Part shown: piece after piece, positions 46,981 through 49,954 of the stretch
Layout of the letters: each line of letters opens with the position of its first letter
How positions within the stretch are numbered: position 1 is the stretch's first letter
NCBI GenBank assembly: GCA_021152595.1
Contig: JAGKVC010000004.1
Span: 1-49,954 of the forward strand
DNA from: Clostridia bacterium
GTDB lineage: Bacteria > Bacillota > Clostridia > Oscillospirales > Ruminococcaceae
Length of the DNA: 49,954 nt
Reading direction: 5' to 3'
Notes under the pieces: generated by a model
Databases searched by the model: none
Told to the model about the DNA's origin: nothing
What the model saw: the letters and a program-made list of their open reading frames with translations, nothing else
Program-made: the position numbers and the translations under genes

Positions 46981-49677
46981 ATGAGCAGAGAATTACCAAA
47001 GACATATAACCCGGGAGAAGTCGAGAAGCGCACCTATGAGGCGTGGGAATCAAACGGCTGCTTCCGCGGTATCATTGATCCGAAAAAGAAGCCTTATTCG
47101 ATCTCCATGCCGCCTCCGAATGTCACCGGACAGCTTCACATGGGACATGCGGTCGATAATACCATGCAGGATATCCTGATCCGATTCAAGAGAATGCAGG
47201 GCTATGCAGCACTCTGGATTCCGGGTACCGACCACGCCGCCATCGCAACCGAGGCGAAAATCGTCGAGGCAATGCGCAAGGAAGGTCTGACCAAAGCCGA
47301 TCTCGGCAGAGATCAGTTCATGGAGCGCGCATGGGCATGGAAGGAAAAATTCGGCAACCGCATCGTGCAGCAGCTCCGTACACTCGGAAGCTCCTGCGAC
47401 TGGGAGCGCGAGCATTTCACAATGGATGAGCAGTGCTCCAAGGCGGTTCTCGAAGTATTCGTCAAGCTCTACAATGAAAAGCTGATCTACCGCGGCAACC
47501 GCATGGTCAACTGGTGCCCGAAATGCGATACTTCGATTTCCGATGCTGAGGTCGAATATGAGGAGAAGAACGGCCACTTCTGGCATATCCTCTATAAGGT
47601 CAAGGAGACCGGCGAATTCCTCGAAATCGCAACCACCCGTCCGGAAACGATGCTCGGCGATACCGCTGTTGCAATCAATGAGGCGGATCCGCGCTATAAG
47701 CATCTGCACGGCTGCCATGTCATTCTGCCGCTGCTCGATAAGGAAATCCCGATCGTTTGCGATGAGCATGCCGATATGGAAAAGGGTACCGGTGTCGTGA
47801 AAATCACGCCGGCACACGATCCGAACGACTTTGAGGTCGGCGGACGCCACAATCTGCCGATGGTCCGCTGCTTCACCTATGACGGCCATATGACCGGCAA
47901 GGAGGATGTCGCGGAATATAATGCACTCAAGGAGAGCAACCGCCTGACAGAGGGCGAGCCGGAGGTTCTGGACTGCGGCAAGTACGCAGGCATGACCACC
48001 GATGAGGCGCGCAAGGCGATCGTTGCGGATCTGGAGGCGCTCGGTCTGCTGAAAGAGGTCGAGGACTTAAAGCACGATGTCGGAACCTGCTACCGCTGCC
48101 ATTCGACCATCGAGCCGATGATCTCGAAGCAGTGGTTCGTCCGCATGAAGTCGCTCGCTGAACCGGCTGTCAAGGCTGCTGAGGACGGCGAAATCCAGTT
48201 CGTTCCGGAGCGCTTCACAAAGAGCTACCTCAACTGGATGAAGAATACACGCGACTGGTGTATTTCCCGTCAGCTCTGGTGGGGACACCGCATTCCGGCC
48301 TGGTACTGCGATGACTGCGGCGAGACCAATGTCGCAAAATCTGCACCGTGCAAGTGCGCAAAGTGCGGCAGCACCAATCTGACACAGGATCCGGATACGC
48401 TGGATACCTGGTTCTCCTCGGCACTCTGGCCGTTCTCCATTCTCGGCTGGCCGGATACCGAAAATCCGGATTACAACTATTTCTATCCGACAAGCACGCT
48501 CGTCACGGGCTATGACATCATCGGCTTCTGGGTCAGCAGAATGATCTTCTCCGGACTTGCCTACACCGGAAAGGCACCGTTCTCGAAGGTTGTTATTCAC
48601 GGTATTGTCCGTGATGCGCAGGGCAGAAAGATGTCAAAATCGCTCGGCAACGGCATTGATCCGCTTGAGGTCATTGAGCAGTACGGCGCCGATGCACTGA
48701 GATTCATGCTCGTGCAGGGCAGCTCGCCCGGAAACGACATGCGCTACAGCGAGGAGAAGATCCTTGCAATGCGCAACTTCACGAATAAGATCTGGAATGC
48801 TTCGCGCTTCCTGCTGATGAATATGTCGATCGACGAGATTCGTCTGCCGGAGGAGCTGGCACTCGAGGATAAGTGGATTCTCACACGCCTGAACAGCGTC
48901 ATCCGCGAGGTGACCTATAATCTCGAGCATTTCGAGATGGGCGTTGCTGCACAGAAGATCTATGACTTTATCTGGAGCAGCTTCTGCGACTGGTATATCG
49001 AGCTGGCGAAAAACCGCTTCAACGGCGATGATGCGGAAAAGAAGAAGAATGTCGAGAATGTGCTTGCATATGTGCTCCGCGATATTCTCAAGCTCCTGCA
49101 TCCGTTTATGCCGTTCATCACCGAGGAGATCTATCAGGCTCTGCCGCATGACAAGGGCTTCCTGATGCTGCAAAGCTGGCCGGAGGTTCGTCCGGAGCTG
49201 CAGTTCCCCGAGGAAGAGGCGCGTATGGAGAAGATCATGGAGGCTGTCAAGGCTGTCCGTGAGTGCCGCTCGGAGCATAAGGTTCCGAATTCCAAGAAGT
49301 CGCATATCACGATCATCACCGCAAATCCGGAGCAGTATGCCGAGGCAGGCGATTTCCTCGCAAGACTCGCAGGCGCTTCCGGCGTGACGGCTGTCAGCAG
49401 CGAACCGGATGATCTTTCCGGCATGGTGACCGTCGCAACGGCGGATGCTAAGCTCTGCATGCCGCTCAAGGAGCTGATCGACGTCGAGAGCGAACGCATC
49501 AGAATCACGAAGGATCTCGAAAAGGCGGAGAAGGAGCTGGAATTCGTCAAGGCAAAGCTGGCGAACGAGAGCTTTATCTCCAAGGCTCCGGAAAAGGTTG
49601 TCAACGATATCCGCGACCGTGAGGCGAAGATCACTGCACTGATCCAGAATCTCAAGGATATGCTCAGCGCACTGTGA
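46981..49677 (+). CDS. valS: Valyl-tRNA synthetase
   Basis: The 898-residue class I enzyme charges tRNA-Val. The HIGH motif is His53-Met-Gly-His56 in GQLHMGHA, and the KMSKS loop is K550-M-S-K-S554. The editing domain (ATTRPETMLGDTAVAINEADPR), the CP core (QWFVRMKSLAEPAV, WCISRQLWWGHRIPAWYC, with a zinc-ribbon CDDCGE...CKCAKCGS), the anticodon-binding domain, and the C-terminal coiled-coil arm (ELEFVKAKLANESFISKAPEKVV) are all present. AAAGGA precedes the ATG at 46981; in-frame ATGs upstream fall in repeat DNA. A tRNA-Val gene lies at 2374-2446 in the same window. The hairpin array is its upstream region. Confidence 0.97.
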   Translation: MSRELPKTYNPGEVEKRTYEAWESNGCFRGIIDPKKKPYSISMPPPNVTGQLHMGHAVDNTMQDILIRFKRMQGYAALWIPGTDHAAIATEAKIVEAMRKEGLTKADLGRDQFMERAWAWKEKFGNRIVQQLRTLGSSCDWEREHFTMDEQCSKAVLEVFVKLYNEKLIYRGNRMVNWCPKCDTSISDAEVEYEEKNGHFWHILYKVKETGEFLEIATTRPETMLGDTAVAINEADPRYKHLHGCHVILPLLDKEIPIVCDEHADMEKGTGVVKITPAHDPNDFEVGGRHNLPMVRCFTYDGHMTGKEDVAEYNALKESNRLTEGEPEVLDCGKYAGMTTDEARKAIVADLEALGLLKEVEDLKHDVGTCYRCHSTIEPMISKQWFVRMKSLAEPAVKAAEDGEIQFVPERFTKSYLNWMKNTRDWCISRQLWWGHRIPAWYCDDCGETNVAKSAPCKCAKCGSTNLTQDPDTLDTWFSSALWPFSILGWPDTENPDYNYFYPTSTLVTGYDIIGFWVSRMIFSGLAYTGKAPFSKVVIHGIVRDAQGRKMSKSLGNGIDPLEVIEQYGADALRFMLVQGSSPGNDMRYSEEKILAMRNFTNKIWNASRFLLMNMSIDEIRLPEELALEDKWILTRLNSVIREVTYNLEHFEMGVAAQKIYDFIWSSFCDWYIELAKNRFNGDDAEKKKNVENVLAYVLRDILKLLHPFMPFITEEIYQALPHDKGFLMLQSWPEVRPELQFPEEEARMEKIMEAVKAVRECRSEHKVPNSKKSHITIITANPEQYAEAGDFLARLAGASGVTAVSSEPDDLSGMVTVATADAKLCMPLKELIDVESERIRITKDLEKAEKELEFVKAKLANESFISKAPEKVVNDIRDREAKITALIQNLKDMLSAL

Positions 49678-49743
49678 GACTTGAATCGCTCAGCGAAATG
49701 GCTGTTGGGATGGGTGCCCAAATCACGTTTTATATTTGAATAG

Positions 49744-49796
49744 AAGAAAGCCGCTCGGATTTGCAATGCAGTTCGGGCGGCGTTCTTTGTGTTTTT
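49744..49796 (+). terminator. Terminator after valS
   Basis: GCCGCTCGGA (49750-49759) pairs with TTCGGGCGGC (49772-49781) through wobble pairs, extended by GAAA/TTCT, and is followed by TTTGTGTTTTTCTCT. Confidence 0.75.
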
Positions 49797-49954
49797 CTCT
49801 TTTCACTGTTCACTTTTGAGGGATTAGCTTGATGTGTTTTATCCTTGCTCCAAATGTTTATTTTAGTTGGGCGCGGGGCGCGGGTGCGAGGGCAAGAACC
49901 ACAAGGAGAGGGAAGTCTTCGCTGCGCTCAGGTCTCCCCTCTCCTTAAGGTTCT
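49797..49954. repeat. Intergenic tail with large inverted repeat at the window edge
   Basis: Nothing coding is seen. AGAACC-AC-AAGGAGAGGG (49895-49912) and the inverse CCCTCTCCTT-A-AGGTTCT (about 49937-49954) bracket a short loop at the very end, another dispersed-type palindrome. The window stops exactly at its end. Confidence 0.65.

Overview
The window looks like chromosomal DNA of a gut or rumen Firmicute of the Oscillospiraceae/Ruminococcaceae, probably a Ruminococcus-like cellulosome or amylosome builder. The grounds are two large secreted proteins carrying dockerin modules, an ECF sigma/anti-sigma pair beside one of them, SepF/DivIVA-type division genes, an Hsp33, strong sigma-A promoters (TTGACA-17-TATAAT) and fairly GC-rich coding sequence. 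No rRNA or species marker is present, so the genus is an inference.

Positions 1-2131 form an accessory, mobile-looking segment: the tail of a serine recombinase, a small overlapping ORF, a complete type III toxin-antitoxin locus (promoter, three tandem RNA repeats, terminator, ToxN/AbiQ-family toxin), and an unassigned structured RNA of about 200 nt with its own promoter and terminator. It ends at the 3' end of a leftward tRNA cluster (Val-Asp-Gly-Cys). Next comes hslO (Hsp33). Its first 41 bp are exactly duplicated 930 bp upstream, bracketing an AT-rich insert with a DUF4041-like coiled-coil gene, so a small element appears to have entered the hslO start. A CbrC-like gene, a GNAT acetyltransferase, a YerC regulator/methyltransferase pair and a first dockerin protein follow.

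From about 9.4 to 24.9 kb lies a dense rightward housekeeping run: miaB, nfi, a small anchored protein, a YlbF-family gene, mutS, mutL, miaA, hfq, an HlyD-like protein, yggS, sepF and divIVA. It joins tRNA modification, mismatch and deaminated-base repair, RNA regulation and cell division. Between mutS and miaA sits a set of small accessory genes, two of which resemble polymorphic-toxin immunity proteins (SUFU, Imm7). lspA, rluD, a Nudix gene and the phosphatidylethanolamine pair pssA-psd come next.

At 29.1-34.8 kb an ECF sigma factor, a one-pass anti-sigma-like protein and a 1320-residue dockerin protein lie in a row behind an ECF-type promoter. The extracellular part of the anti-sigma protein appears to carry the same module that is repeated about six times in the dockerin protein, which suggests a substrate- or scaffold-sensing circuit. 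This is the most interesting system in the window. The remainder holds metY (leftward), mreB, a MacAB-like exporter with two adaptor proteins, ileS and valS. Several intergenic regions carry dispersed palindromic repeats; the densest, before valS, has seven consecutive hairpins.
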